A stretch of DNA of 64,000 nucleotides, from the NCBI GenBank assembly GCA_022828135.1, contig JAJEJB010000031.1:93813-157812 (forward strand). The letters are read 5' to 3'. Both the position numbers and the translations under genes were made by a program. Shown in pieces: positions 1 to 9,086 of this stretch (position 1 is its first letter; each line of letters starts with the position of its first letter). This DNA comes from Acidimicrobiia bacterium. Lineage in GTDB: Bacteria; Actinomycetota; Acidimicrobiia; Acidimicrobiales; Aldehydirespiratoraceae. The notes below the pieces were generated by a model. That model was not told where the DNA came from. It made no database searches and saw only the letters and a list, made by a program, of their open reading frames with translations.

Positions 1-147
1 CGCTTCTGCGAGAGCCGGCTAGGCCTGCCCCGCCACATCGCCTACGCCTATCTGAGCTGCGCGGCCGATTTCGAGGTCACCCAGGTGGTGAACGAGATCA
101 AGGGCGTCCACTGCATGATCCCCAAACGGGACTTCCCCGGACTGTGA
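1..147 (+). CDS. 3' end of an unrecognised protein (partial)
   Basis: Frame 1 is open from the window edge to a TGA at 145-147 and gives the last 48 residues of a protein. The end reads with normal GC-rich codon use and contains segments such as HIAYAYLSCAADFEV and IKGVHCMIPKRDFPGL. I do not recognise the family from this tail. It runs convergently towards the MMPL gene on the other strand, with about 30 bases between the two stop codons. The true start and function lie outside the window. Confidence 0.6.
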   Translation, partial: RFCESRLGLPRHIAYAYLSCAADFEVTQVVNEIKGVHCMIPKRDFPGL

Positions 148-177
148 CGACACCCGGAGAGCCTGGTTCCCGAACGC

Positions 178-2514
178 CTACTTCCCGGCTTCGCCCGCCG
201 GAGCCAGGTCCTGGTGGCTGCCCTCAACGTTGAGGTTGGGCAGGATCCGGTCGAGCCACCCAGGAAGCCACCAGTTGCGGGCCCCGAGCAGTTCCATGGT
301 GGACGGAACGATGAGCATGCGCACCAGGCTGGCGTCGGCTGCGACGGCGGCGGCGAGACCCACGCCGAACATCTTGATGGCCCGCTGGTCCTCGAGCACG
401 AAGCTGCCGAACACGAACACCATGATCAGGGCGGCCGCGGTGATCACCCGGGCGGTGGCGGCCAGGCCGTCGGCGACGGAGTTGACCGCGTCGCCGGTGC
501 GCTCATACTCCTCCTTCATGCGCGACAGCAGGAAGACCTCGTAGTCCATCGACAGCCCGAACAGCACCGCGAACAGCATCATCGGCATGAACGGCTCGAT
601 CGGGCCCGGCTCGATCCCCACCACGCTGCCGAGCCAGCCCCACTGGAACACGGCCACCAGCACGCCGTAGGCCGCGCCGATCGAGAGCATGTTCATGATG
701 ACCGCCTTGAGCGGCACCACCAGCGAGCGGAACACGGCCATCAGCAACAGGAAGGAAGCGCCCAGTACCGCCACGAAGAACACCGCGGTGCGCGACTTCA
801 GGAAGTCGCTCACGTCCGCCTTGACCGCGACCAGCCCAGTGATGAGGGGATCGAGGTCGGTCCCCGCGACAGCCGCGGGGATCACGGCACTGCGAATGTG
901 CTTGACGAGAGCCTCGGTCTCGGCGGCCTGAGGTCCGGTGGTCGGCCGCACCTCGATCACGGCAGCCGTTGGCGCTATCGGGCTGTTGGGGATCGGCGGG
1001 CTGACGAACGTGACGCCATCGGTGGCCGCAAGGGCCTGCGCCAGGCGGTTGAGTTCGGCCATCTGGGAGGCTCCCGACACCTCGGCCACCACCACCAGCG
1101 GACCGTTGGCGCCCGCCCCGAAGCCATCGACGAGAAGGTCGTAGGCCTTGCGAGTCGTGGTCTCGGAGCCGTAGTTGCTCTCGTCTGCGAAGCCGAACCG
1201 CAGCACGAGCACCGGGGCGGCCAGCAGGAGCAGGAGCAGGGTGCCGCCCACCGCGAACGCCCAAGGTCGGGCTTGCACCGCCCGGCTGAGCCGGTACCAG
1301 CCGGTCTCTCGCAGCGGCCGCTCCCGGCGGGGCCGCAACCTGCGCCGCAGCGGGTTCCGGTCCCGTCCGAACAGTCCCGCCACCAGCACGATCACAGCAA
1401 CCGGCACGGCTCCGGCCGCCAGTGGCTCGATGCCGGCCCCGAAACCGAAGAGGGCCACGCTGAGCAGCGCCGCGGCGACGATGCCTCGTACCCGTGTGGT
1501 AGTGATCCGGTCGCCAAGCAGGGCGATGAGCGACGGCAGCAGCGTCACCGAGCCGATCATGACGACCGCCACCGTGGCCGCGGCCGCCACACCGAAGCCG
1601 GTCACGAACGGGATCCCGATGAACAGCATTCCCAACAGCGACACGACGACCGTCGCTCCCGCGAATATGACGGATCGGCCCGCAGAGTCGAGGGCCACCA
1701 CCAAGGCCTGCTCACGCCCGTGGCCCTCGCTCAGAGCGTCCCGATAGCGGGTGATGATGAACAGGGCGTAGTCAATGCCGACTCCCAGCCCGATCATCAG
1801 GCCGATGGCCGGCGCGAAGTCCGGCACCGTCATGAAGTTGCTGAAGACGATGATGGAAGCCGCGCCGATCCCGACGGTCACCAGAGCGGCAGCCACGGTG
1901 GCCCCCATGGCCATCACCGAACCCAGCACGGCGATCAGGACGAAGACGGCGAATGCGAGGCCGATGGCCTCTGACTCGGGCGGCCGCAGCTCGGCGAACC
2001 AGATCCCGCCGACCTCCACTTCCAGGCCCTCGATGGAGTTCAGATCCAACTCCTCGATCAGACCCTCGATGGTCCGGCCCATGTCCTGGGCCTCGGTGCC
2101 GCTGGTGCCGGGCGGGAGGCTGACGTCGGCATAGGCGATCCGGCCCGCGTCGGGGCCCTCCGGCGCGATGCGCAGCGGCCCGACCAGCGGGTCGTAAGGG
2201 GTGATGACACTGGTCTCCTCAAGGGCCCTGACCTGAGCGAACAGCTCGCTCATGGCGGATCGCACCTGAGAATCGTCGACACCCTGCTCGGCCCGGAACA
2301 CGATCGTGCCGGCCGGCCCGGCACCGGCACCCGAGAAGTGCCGCTTCAGGATGTCGTTCCCGTCGTGGCTCTCGGTGCCCGCGATGGCCAGATCTCCGCT
2401 ATAGGCCTCCCCGAGGTTCTGGGAAGCACCCAGCGCCAGGAACAGGATGACGAGCCAGACAACAACGCCGCGCCACGGATGCCGGAAACACCATCGAGCT
2501 ATCGACGAGTACAC
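178..2514 (-). CDS. MMPL/RND-family transporter
   Basis: A 778-residue inner-membrane protein of the MMPL branch of the RND superfamily, which exports lipids or small hydrophobic molecules using the proton gradient. An N-terminal membrane segment (about residues 17-30) is followed by an extracytoplasmic domain, a block of membrane helices (about 185-345), a second extracytoplasmic domain and a last helix block. The Asp-Tyr pairs expected for the proton relay are visible twice: GVGIDYALF (Asp248) and GLSMDYEVF (Asp657). The start is GTG. Length is normal for a single-chain MMPL protein. It lies downstream of the MFS gene and the Rieske operon on the same strand, with a gap of about 54 bases, so it may be an export partner of that operon. 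The substrate cannot be told from sequence. Confidence 0.93.
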   Translation of the reverse strand: MYSSIARWCFRHPWRGVVVWLVILFLALGASQNLGEAYSGDLAIAGTESHDGNDILKRHFSGAGAGPAGTIVFRAEQGVDDSQVRSAMSELFAQVRALEETSVITPYDPLVGPLRIAPEGPDAGRIAYADVSLPPGTSGTEAQDMGRTIEGLIEELDLNSIEGLEVEVGGIWFAELRPPESEAIGLAFAVFVLIAVLGSVMAMGATVAAALVTVGIGAASIIVFSNFMTVPDFAPAIGLMIGLGVGIDYALFIITRYRDALSEGHGREQALVVALDSAGRSVIFAGATVVVSLLGMLFIGIPFVTGFGVAAAATVAVVMIGSVTLLPSLIALLGDRITTTRVRGIVAAALLSVALFGFGAGIEPLAAGAVPVAVIVLVAGLFGRDRNPLRRRLRPRRERPLRETGWYRLSRAVQARPWAFAVGGTLLLLLLAAPVLVLRFGFADESNYGSETTTRKAYDLLVDGFGAGANGPLVVVAEVSGASQMAELNRLAQALAATDGVTFVSPPIPNSPIAPTAAVIEVRPTTGPQAAETEALVKHIRSAVIPAAVAGTDLDPLITGLVAVKADVSDFLKSRTAVFFVAVLGASFLLLMAVFRSLVVPLKAVIMNMLSIGAAYGVLVAVFQWGWLGSVVGIEPGPIEPFMPMMLFAVLFGLSMDYEVFLLSRMKEEYERTGDAVNSVADGLAATARVITAAALIMVFVFGSFVLEDQRAIKMFGVGLAAAVAADASLVRMLIVPSTMELLGARNWWLPGWLDRILPNLNVEGSHQDLAPAGEAGK

Positions 2515-2568
2515 CGCGGCGTACCCTAGCCCAACCCGATAGCGAGCAACCCGAACGATTCGCCTGGA

Positions 2569-3777
2569 TCAGTCGGGCTGCGGTGCGGGCGCATCCGGGC
2601 CCGAAACCGGCACCGTGCCCCTGATGCGCAGCCATCCCGTCACGACGAGCACCAGCACCGCCAGGCCGACAGCACCCCAGGTCGGTCCCGATCCGAAGCT
2701 GTCGTACATCCAGGCGGCAGGAAGGGCCGCGACGGCGGCTCCGGCCACCTCAGCCGCGCCCATCAGGCCCAGAGCGGCCGCCTGGCGCTGCTCGGTCACG
2801 GCTCGAGCCACCACCGCGTGAGCGGCAGTGAAGCCGTACCCGTCGGCGAAGCCGACCAGCGTCATCACTCCCGCTATCGGGATCACACCGGGAATCACGC
2901 CGAAGGTCATCGTGCTCAGGCTCACCGCAACGAGCCCGGCCATCGTGACCCGCACCGGTCCCACCCGGTCGGCCAGCCGTCCCGCCCGAGTGCCCACCAG
3001 CATGATCGGCAGCGCGACCATCGTGAACGTGATGCCGGTCAGAGCAGCGCCCGCGCCCCGGTCGGCGAACATCACCGGCAGCACGGCCTCCCAGGCGCCG
3101 ATCATCATGAAGTAGCCGCCGACGATGATCAACGCTCCCTGCAGGCGCCTGCCCCTGAGGAGGTCGAACGATGTCGCCCGTCCCGAGACGTCCAGCAGGC
3201 CGCGGTCGGGCGGGAGCCGCATCGCCACAGGCAGGAACAGCAGCATGGCGGCCGCGAACACCGCGAAGGGCAAACGGATCCCGCCGGCCCACACCAGGAC
3301 GGCGGTCAGGGTCGGCCCGAAGATGAATCCTGTGGTCTCGGCCACCACCATCCGACCGAGGTTCTCGCCCGCCCGGGCCGGATCGCGCACCGAAGCAGCC
3401 CTGCGTACTCCCGGAAGGATCAACCCTCCGGCGAACCCCAGCGCAGCCCGGCTCGCCACCCACACAGCCAGGTCCCCGGCAAAGACCATCACCAGCATGG
3501 CGGCCGCGCTGAGCGTGATCCCGATCGTGGCCATCATCCGGGAGTGGCCCGCATCGGCCATCCGGGCGAGGGCCACCTGCGACACGAAGGCGGCCACGAA
3601 GCCGCTGGCCACCATGATGCCGATCCCCGTCCCGCTGAAGCCCAACTCGTCGCGCAACTCGCCCAGCACGGTGACGATCCCGCCGATGCCGCCGGCGGTC
3701 ACGCCCATCAGCAACTGGAAGGGCAGCAGGTCGCGGTCGGCGCTCCGGCGCCGGAACGCGCCGGGCCGGCGAGTCAC
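2569..3777 (-). CDS. MFS transporter
   Basis: A 402-residue major facilitator superfamily protein with about 12 hydrophobic segments in two halves. A positively charged loop falls between the halves (around residues 190-205, RLPPDRGLLDVSGRATSFD), as usual for MFS. The MFS loop 2-3 signature is loosely present near ARMADAGHSRMM. The start is GTG at 3777, about 4 bases after the stop of the preceding small gene, so it is probably the distal part of the Rieske oxygenase operon. It could be a drug or metabolite exporter or an uptake permease for the operon's substrate. The sequence does not decide this. Confidence 0.9.
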   Translation of the reverse strand: MTRRPGAFRRRSADRDLLPFQLLMGVTAGGIGGIVTVLGELRDELGFSGTGIGIMVASGFVAAFVSQVALARMADAGHSRMMATIGITLSAAAMLVMVFAGDLAVWVASRAALGFAGGLILPGVRRAASVRDPARAGENLGRMVVAETTGFIFGPTLTAVLVWAGGIRLPFAVFAAAMLLFLPVAMRLPPDRGLLDVSGRATSFDLLRGRRLQGALIIVGGYFMMIGAWEAVLPVMFADRGAGAALTGITFTMVALPIMLVGTRAGRLADRVGPVRVTMAGLVAVSLSTMTFGVIPGVIPIAGVMTLVGFADGYGFTAAHAVVARAVTEQRQAAALGLMGAAEVAGAAVAALPAAWMYDSFGSGPTWGAVGLAVLVLVVTGWLRIRGTVPVSGPDAPAPQPD

Positions 3778-3781
3778 GGAT

Positions 3782-4087
3782 TCAGGCCTCTTTGAGCAGC
3801 AGGTCGCTGGTCTGACCGGAGACGAACAGTTCGCTGCCCGCCTTGAGGATCTCCCGGTACGCCTCCTCGGTAGGCAGCCGCTCCAGGAATTCGTCGAGCA
3901 CGGCCAGGCTGGGGGCGTCGATCATCCAGTACACCTTGCCGTAGGAGCCGTAGGCCTCCATCCACGAGGTGACCGTCACATGCTCGGGGTCGGCCGCGGC
4001 CATGTAGCCGGTGTAGCGCTCGATCCACTCGCGCACCCGGGCCACGTCGCTGGAATCGACCTGGGCCTTGCGAACCATCCTCACCAT
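3782..4087 (-). CDS. Small unknown protein, possible alpha/beta-barrel (NIPSNAP-like) fold
   Basis: A 101-residue soluble protein without signal peptide or membrane segment. It starts MVRMVRKAQVDSSDVARVREWIERY and contains WMEAYGSYGKVYWMIDAPSLAVLDEFLERL. The alternation of strands and helices resembles the dimeric alpha-beta barrel (NIPSNAP/antibiotic monooxygenase-like) fold, but this is a shape judgement only. It sits 5 bases after the DUF1989 gene and 4 bases before the MFS gene, so it is surely part of the operon. No function is assigned. Confidence 0.75.
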   Translation of the reverse strand: MVRMVRKAQVDSSDVARVREWIERYTGYMAAADPEHVTVTSWMEAYGSYGKVYWMIDAPSLAVLDEFLERLPTEEAYREILKAGSELFVSGQTSDLLLKEA

Positions 4088-4092
4088 CGCAG

Positions 4093-4728
4093 CTACTTCC
4101 CTTCCCGAACTTCGAGGCCTACTCGTTTCGGCTCGCCGCCGTTGGACGCCGACGTCTCACTGGGGCAGGCCGACACCGCGGCCAGCACGTCGATCTCGGC
4201 TCGCAGGTCGATGTAGTCGCCGGCAGCCGCGGGCGACTCGCGGAACACGAGACGCTGCTCGTCCTCCACGTCGGTGTACATGAACACGTTGAACACGTCG
4301 GGTATCAGATCCCGGTCCACGCCCCAGGGCCTGACCGCCTCCTCGAGGTTGCCCTGGCAGGTCCGGTGACCCGACTCGATGCCGTCGCGGATGTCGTAGA
4401 CGCCGACGGAGCAGCGGCCTCCGTTCCATGCGAAGTGGACGCCGACCGGGTCGTCGATGACGGTCATCATGGGCCGCTCGTAGGGCGGGCGCGACCACAG
4501 CGTCGTGATGCGCCGCATGGTCCCGGTTCCGGCCAGCATGTTGAGGGCCACGGTCTGGCCTGCGTGGTAGCCCTCGCGGGGGTTGTCGAGGGCCAGAAAG
4601 GTCGAGTCGGCCACCTGAGGACCGTCCAGCGCCACGATCCTGAGCACCTGCCCGGCCCGCACCTCCACCGCCCGGCCCTCGCAGCGGGGCACGACCACCT
4701 CCTGCAGGACCTGCCCGGGAGGTGTCAT
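4093..4728 (-). CDS. DUF1989 (urea carboxylase-associated type) protein
   Basis: The 211-residue product belongs to the DUF1989 family, best known beside urea carboxylase and amine-catabolic genes. Typical features are GQVLRIVALDGPQVADSTFLA near the N-terminus, HAGQTVALNML in the middle and SGHRTCQGNLEEAV with the conserved Cys, followed by PDVFNVFMYTDV. Reading frames upstream are open, but the correct start is the ATG at 4728. It overlaps the stop of the upstream Rieske alpha gene by 4 bases (ATGA), giving translational coupling. The biochemical role of the family is not firmly known. A metal-dependent hydrolase or binding role in nitrogen compound breakdown is plausible. Confidence 0.88.
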   Translation of the reverse strand: MTPPGQVLQEVVVPRCEGRAVEVRAGQVLRIVALDGPQVADSTFLALDNPREGYHAGQTVALNMLAGTGTMRRITTLWSRPPYERPMMTVIDDPVGVHFAWNGGRCSVGVYDIRDGIESGHRTCQGNLEEAVRPWGVDRDLIPDVFNVFMYTDVEDEQRLVFRESPAAAGDYIDLRAEIDVLAAVSACPSETSASNGGEPKRVGLEVREGK

Positions 4729-6038
4729 GCGGCCTTCTCGAAGCTGGTCTCGCCGGCGCGGGCCGTCGTGAGCTTCGCATCGGCCGACATCAACTCCAGC
4801 CAGGCTCGCAGATATCCCCGCATCGGTCCCTCGTGGGTCACCGGCGCCCGCCGGACTCCGTCGGCGGCCACTTCCTCGGCCGGGTGCCCGAGCCCCTTGC
4901 TCATGTCCACCCACTCGACCTCGGGTATGGCCAGACCCTCCTGGCAGCGCTCGAAAATCTCGAGGTCGTCGGGGTTCCCGAGGCTGGGGAAGTCCTCCGC
5001 GATGCGCATGCGCAACACGTTCACCTCGTCGGGCGCCCCCGCCGCGGCCGCGACCCACGTGTGCAGCCGGGTCTCGGCCACGGCCACGGGGTCCACCGTC
5101 TCCAGAGTGTTTCCCTTGATGAGCAGGTTGGGGAAGATCGACAGGTTCACCATCGAGCCCGGAGCCATCTCCAGCACATCGGGCGCTTCATCGCCGAAGC
5201 GTTGCACGATGCGGTCCGCGTACCACTCCCGGCCCGGCACCGGTCGCTGCGTCTCCCAGAAGGACTGGTTCAATCCGGGGCGCTGGTCCACGAACATGTG
5301 GCCGTTGCCCAGGTCCAGGCCGTACATGCCGGTGTCGTCGGGGCTGGCCTTGAACTGCGACAGGGAGCGGGCGCCCCCGTGCTGGCGCTCGTTGAGCACC
5401 AGGAAGCTGCGATGGGCGAAAGTGGGATGCAGCCCGTCGCCGGCGTTGTCCCAGGCCAGCTTCCAGTTGCCCCGGAAGATCATCCGCTGGCAGTTGCGTA
5501 CCTCTATCCGCCCGGAGGGCGAGCGGTCAACGAACTCGCCGATCAGGGGGCCGGCCGGGCCGAGCCAGTCGGCCAGGCTGGGGGCGTCGAGGTTGAGCGT
5601 GCCGAAGATCAGGCCCCGGTAGGTGCCCAGACGCGGGACCTGCGCCAGGCCGTGGTCGGCCTTGTCGAAGTCCGGCGGGTATCCCTCGGCGAAGGGCACG
5701 TTGACCAGCTCCCCGCGGTTCGAGTACGTCCATCCGTGGTAGGAGCACTGGAAACGCCGCGCCGAGCCGCACTCAGACTGGCAGACGGTCGAGGCCCGGT
5801 GGGCGCAGCGGTTGAACAGCGCGTGCAGGCCGCCGTCGTCGTCCCGGGTGAGTATCAACCGGCGAAGGCCCATCCGGGACGCGATGAAGTCGTTGGGGTT
5901 GGGGAGCTGGCTCTCATGGGCCAGATACACCCAGGCGCCGCCGAAGATCCTCTCCATCTCGGCGACGAAGATCTTGTCATCGGTGTAGAGGGAGCGATGG
6001 ACCCGGTGGGGCTGTATCAGCGTGTCGAGAGCGTCCAT
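4725..6038 (-). CDS. Rieske non-heme iron oxygenase, alpha subunit (copy 1)
   Basis: A 437-residue catalytic subunit of a ring-hydroxylating or demethylating oxygenase. The N-terminal Rieske domain carries the [2Fe-2S] ligands Cys78-x-His80 and Cys98-x-x-His101 with normal loop length. The catalytic domain has the mononuclear iron motif NAGDGLHPTFAH, with both histidines and the bridging Asp. A beta-subunit gene lies just upstream (6063-6626), so this is probably the alpha partner of an alpha-beta oxygenase. It overlaps the DUF1989 start by 4 bases. No dedicated ferredoxin or reductase is in the window, so electrons must come from elsewhere. Substrate unknown. Confidence 0.95.
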   Translation of the reverse strand: MDALDTLIQPHRVHRSLYTDDKIFVAEMERIFGGAWVYLAHESQLPNPNDFIASRMGLRRLILTRDDDGGLHALFNRCAHRASTVCQSECGSARRFQCSYHGWTYSNRGELVNVPFAEGYPPDFDKADHGLAQVPRLGTYRGLIFGTLNLDAPSLADWLGPAGPLIGEFVDRSPSGRIEVRNCQRMIFRGNWKLAWDNAGDGLHPTFAHRSFLVLNERQHGGARSLSQFKASPDDTGMYGLDLGNGHMFVDQRPGLNQSFWETQRPVPGREWYADRIVQRFGDEAPDVLEMAPGSMVNLSIFPNLLIKGNTLETVDPVAVAETRLHTWVAAAAGAPDEVNVLRMRIAEDFPSLGNPDDLEIFERCQEGLAIPEVEWVDMSKGLGHPAEEVAADGVRRAPVTHEGPMRGYLRAWLELMSADAKLTTARAGETSFEKAA

Positions 6039-6062
6039 GGCGGCACCTGTCTCTTGCGGCCT

Positions 6063-6626
6063 CTATAGCACGAACGAGAACTTGCGGACGTCGCTGCGGC
6101 TGTCCACCAGGCGCACGATCTTGAATCTCACCGACCAGTTCTCGCCGAGCGTGGCCAGCACGTAGTCGTTGTGGCTCGCGAACGGGATCAACCGATCCTT
6201 GCGGTACTCCCAGACCACGGTCGAGCACCGGGCCAGGGTGTCGCCGTCGCCGAGAGGCCATGCCTCGACGTTGGACACGATGCGACAGGTACGCGACGGC
6301 GGCTCCTGCGCATGAGCCCACCCGGTCTCCAGCAGCCCGATGCGGTCCTCCATGCGGCGACGGTCATCCAGCAGGTACGAGACCTGGGTGCGGGGATCGC
6401 CGGCGGGGTCGAGGGGAATCCAGTACACGCAGTCCTGGGTGAACCGGTCCAGCCAAGCCCGGTAGAGGCGCTCGTCCAGCAGTCGGGCCTCGTGGTGGAG
6501 GGCCTGTTCAACCCCAGAACGCAGATCGGGACGGCCGGGCCCGCGCTCGGCCCCGTCCGGCGCGGCCAGCTCGACGAGCCGCTGGTACAGGCGATCGTCG
6601 AGCACCGACGCCGCGGGAGCGTCCAT
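6063..6626 (-). CDS. Ring-hydroxylating dioxygenase beta subunit
   Basis: A 187-residue small subunit of aromatic-ring dioxygenases (SnoaL-like cone fold). Diagnostic stretches are EARLLDERLYRAWLDRFTQDCVYWIPL, RRRMEDRIGLLETG, RTCRIVSNVE and a C-terminal KIVRLVDSR. It is the only beta subunit in the window, although four alpha subunits are present. Its start codon overlaps the stop of the aldolase gene by one base (TGATG). It lies 24 bases before the alpha gene at 4725-6038, its most likely partner. The subunit is structural and helps set substrate specificity. It carries no metal site. Confidence 0.93.
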   Translation of the reverse strand: MDAPAASVLDDRLYQRLVELAAPDGAERGPGRPDLRSGVEQALHHEARLLDERLYRAWLDRFTQDCVYWIPLDPAGDPRTQVSYLLDDRRRMEDRIGLLETGWAHAQEPPSRTCRIVSNVEAWPLGDGDTLARCSTVVWEYRKDRLIPFASHNDYVLATLGENWSVRFKIVRLVDSRSDVRKFSFVL

Positions 6627-7417
6627 CAGGCCGACCCGGCACCGTGGACAGCCTCAAGCAGGCGGCCGACCAGCGCAGCCGGATCGTCGGACCCCCAGAC
6701 GTTGCGGCCGAAGGCCACACCGGCACCGCCCGCGTCGACTACGCCGCGGGCCAGCGCGACGACCTGGTCCTCGTCGTCGACCTTGGGACCGCCCAGGGCC
6801 ACGACCGGTGCCGGGCAGGCCTCGGCCACCGCCGCGAACTCCTCGGGGGCGCCGGGGCACATGGTCTTGACGATGTCAGCGCCGAGCTCCACCGCGAGCC
6901 GGGCCCCCCGGCCGACGTTCTCCGCGGTCCAGGGCACTGTGCGGGGCCAACCTCCCGGTATCGACTCGGCCATCACCGGCAGACCGAGGAGCTCGCACTC
7001 GGCGGCCAGGCGGGCCAGCCGCCCCAGCGAGTGCTCTTCGTCGGGCGTGCCGGGGAACACCATGATCACTACGGCGTCAGCACCGAGCACCATCGCCTGC
7101 TCGGCCGAGTAGAGCAACGAGGTCGTGTCTCTGGCCGGCGGATCGCCGAGATCGGAGATCCCGCCGTCGACCCGCAGCACCAGCCCCGCGCCCGCGAAGG
7201 CCTCGGGACGGGTGCGGGCCAGATGCCAGGTGGCCAGGACGGCATCGGGCCCGCCCTCCGCTATTGCGGCCGCGGCGGAGGGCGCGACACCCATGCCCAT
7301 GTAGGCGGGATGGTCCATAGCTACGAAGACAGCCCGGCCATCGGCGCGGAAGATGTGACGGAAGCGTCGGCGCTTTCCCGCCGACACCGCCGAGGCCGGA
7401 AGGCCAGCCGTGCTCAT
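6626..7417 (-). CDS. Class I aldolase (DeoC/FbaB/DhnA-type)
   Basis: A 263-residue TIM-barrel aldolase related to archaeal-type fructose-bisphosphate aldolase, LsrF and similar Schiff-base enzymes. The probable Schiff-base lysine is in ELGADIVKTMCPG. Other barrel motifs are VFVAMDHPAYMG near the N-terminus, ADAVVIMVFPG and the phosphate-binding end GGAGVAFGRNVW. It is encoded between two Rieske oxygenase subunits, so it may cleave an aldol formed during breakdown of the oxygenated substrate. That assignment is inference. The start is ATG at 7417. It is followed directly, with 1-base overlap, by the dioxygenase beta subunit. Confidence 0.87.
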   Translation of the reverse strand: MSTAGLPASAVSAGKRRRFRHIFRADGRAVFVAMDHPAYMGMGVAPSAAAAIAEGGPDAVLATWHLARTRPEAFAGAGLVLRVDGGISDLGDPPARDTTSLLYSAEQAMVLGADAVVIMVFPGTPDEEHSLGRLARLAAECELLGLPVMAESIPGGWPRTVPWTAENVGRGARLAVELGADIVKTMCPGAPEEFAAVAEACPAPVVALGGPKVDDEDQVVALARGVVDAGGAGVAFGRNVWGSDDPAALVGRLLEAVHGAGSA

Positions 7418-7440
7418 GGACGTTCTTCCTCTCGTCCGGT

Positions 7441-8622
7441 TCAGTTGGCCGGCAGCGGCCCGCTGAACTCGTCGTCAGCCAGCGGGGTGGCCACGTCGGC
7501 CCGAACCAGCTTCATCACGTGGGCGGCCCGGCCCTCCCAGGTGGAGGCCGGCCCTACCCGGTAGAACGGCGAGCGCAGGTTCTTCATCAACTCGGTCACC
7601 ATGTTGGTGTCCTCGAGGTTGGTGGTGGCCAGGCGGTCCAGCTCGAAGTCCTGCTCCGCTATCGACTTGTCGAGTCCGTAGATGCGGCTGAACAGCCGGG
7701 TGCGGTCCGGGGCGATGGGGTCGGCCCGCACCAGGATGAGCTGCGTCGGGTAGGGCAGCGGCGTGAGGTTCGGGTAGATGAAGTCGGCGTAGTGGCCGAG
7801 CAGCTGCTCATGGGTGAGATCGGTGCGCCCGCCGGTGGAGTCCTCGGCCTCGGAGTGGGGCTTGAAGCCGCTGCAGGTGCGGCCCTCGAAGCGCACGATG
7901 GTGTCCATCTGCTTGCGGAACCGGTTGAGGCGCCGGTGCACGAAGCGCACGTGGTAGTCGTCGTTGGAGTTCTCCGCGAAGGCCTTCCAGTTGATGGGAT
8001 AGGTCTCGTCGAGCTCCCGGTAGTAGCGGGTGAAGGTGCCGAACCTGTAGAGGTCGTATCGCTCGGCCAGGGGGGCGATCCACTCCCGAAACGGCGGTGC
8101 CTTGCGGGACAGGCAGCCGAACACGAGCTTGTCCCAGGCCACCTCGATGCGGATCGGCGCCAACCCGTAGTCGGAGGTGGGCAGGTCGTCGGGGTACATG
8201 CGGGTGCGGTCGGGGATGCCGACCAGCCGGCCGTCGATGTTGTAGGCCCAGTTGTGGTAGGGGCAGGTCATTGTCTTGCCGCAGTTGCCGGCCGGCTCGT
8301 ACAGCAGCCCCGAAGCCCGGTGGCGGCAGTTGTTGAGGAATCCCCGGACCGAGCCATCCTCCTGGCGGATGACCATCACCGGCTGGTATCCGATGGTGCC
8401 CGTTATGAAGTCGCCGGGCTCTCGGAGGTCCTCGGTGTCGCCCAGCCACACCCAGGAGCGGGCGTAGACCCGCACCATCTCGAGGTCGAACAGGTCCTGG
8501 TCATAGACCTCGTAGGGCTGCAGCATCGGGCTGTCCAGCGGGGCGTCGACCAGCCCGGACGTCTCGCCCACTCTGCGTCGCAGACGTTCCACGACCGGCT
8601 CGTGCTCCAAGTCAGCGATCAC
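7441..8622 (-). CDS. Rieske non-heme iron oxygenase, alpha subunit (copy 2)
   Basis: A 393-residue oxygenase alpha subunit, the first gene of the minus-strand catabolic operon. Rieske ligands are Cys99-x-His101 and Cys120-x-x-His123. The catalytic iron motif is NSNDDYHVRFVH. Sequence differs clearly from copy 1 (shorter, different loop), so the two are not recent duplicates. It has no beta subunit beside it other than the one shared downstream, and may act as an alpha-only (alpha3) oxygenase of the kind that demethylates or hydroxylates. No ferredoxin or reductase is linked. Confidence 0.95.
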   Translation of the reverse strand: MIADLEHEPVVERLRRRVGETSGLVDAPLDSPMLQPYEVYDQDLFDLEMVRVYARSWVWLGDTEDLREPGDFITGTIGYQPVMVIRQEDGSVRGFLNNCRHRASGLLYEPAGNCGKTMTCPYHNWAYNIDGRLVGIPDRTRMYPDDLPTSDYGLAPIRIEVAWDKLVFGCLSRKAPPFREWIAPLAERYDLYRFGTFTRYYRELDETYPINWKAFAENSNDDYHVRFVHRRLNRFRKQMDTIVRFEGRTCSGFKPHSEAEDSTGGRTDLTHEQLLGHYADFIYPNLTPLPYPTQLILVRADPIAPDRTRLFSRIYGLDKSIAEQDFELDRLATTNLEDTNMVTELMKNLRSPFYRVGPASTWEGRAAHVMKLVRADVATPLADDEFSGPLPAN

Positions 8623-8693
8623 ACCGCGACCCTACCGGAACCCCCCGGAGCCAGTCCAAGCCCGCAGCGGCGCGCCGAGCTGCGTTCCTCGAC

Positions 8694-9086
8694 TCAGTTC
8701 AGGAGTTCGACCTCGCAGTCGATGCCGGGAGCATGGGCCAGGCGCTGGTCGGAAGTCACCAGCGTCGCCCCCGTCGCCTCCGCCAGTGCGACATAGGCGG
8801 CGTCGTAGACGGTGAGATTGTCCCGAAGCTCCCAGCAGCGCGGCAGCAGCACACGGTGACCACAGCGGGTCACGGGTAGTAGCGCGAGGTGTCGCAGCGC
8901 GGCTTGGGCCGGCGCTCCGGCGAGCACCCCGCGGCGCACCAGGCCCCTCAGAGCCGACGCGACCTCAAGATCGAGCACATGCGGTGCCAGCGCCGCCTCC
9001 CGGGTGATGCGGCGCAGGGCCTCAAGATTGCGCTCGCTCGATCCGCCGACGGCCTCAGTCGCCACGCTGGCGTCGACAACGATCAA
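8694..9086 (-). CDS. PIN-domain ribonuclease toxin (VapC family)
   Basis: A 130-residue PIN-domain protein. The acidic active-site set is complete: Asp5 (VVDASV), Glu41 (DLEVASAL), Asp95 (VYDAAYVALAE) and Asp113 (TSDQRLA). Such toxins cleave RNA and are neutralised by the antitoxin encoded just upstream. The ATG at 9086 overlaps the antitoxin stop by 4 bases, the usual arrangement for coupled toxin-antitoxin expression. Complete and apparently functional. Confidence 0.93.
   Translation of the reverse strand: MIVVDASVATEAVGGSSERNLEALRRITREAALAPHVLDLEVASALRGLVRRGVLAGAPAQAALRHLALLPVTRCGHRVLLPRCWELRDNLTVYDAAYVALAEATGATLVTSDQRLAHAPGIDCEVELLN

Noticed and set aside
214-1974. 586-residue plus-strand open frame opposite the MMPL gene
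   Set aside because: His/Gln/Arg/Glu-rich composition with no domain pattern; it is the antisense of the MMPL coding sequence in GC-rich DNA.
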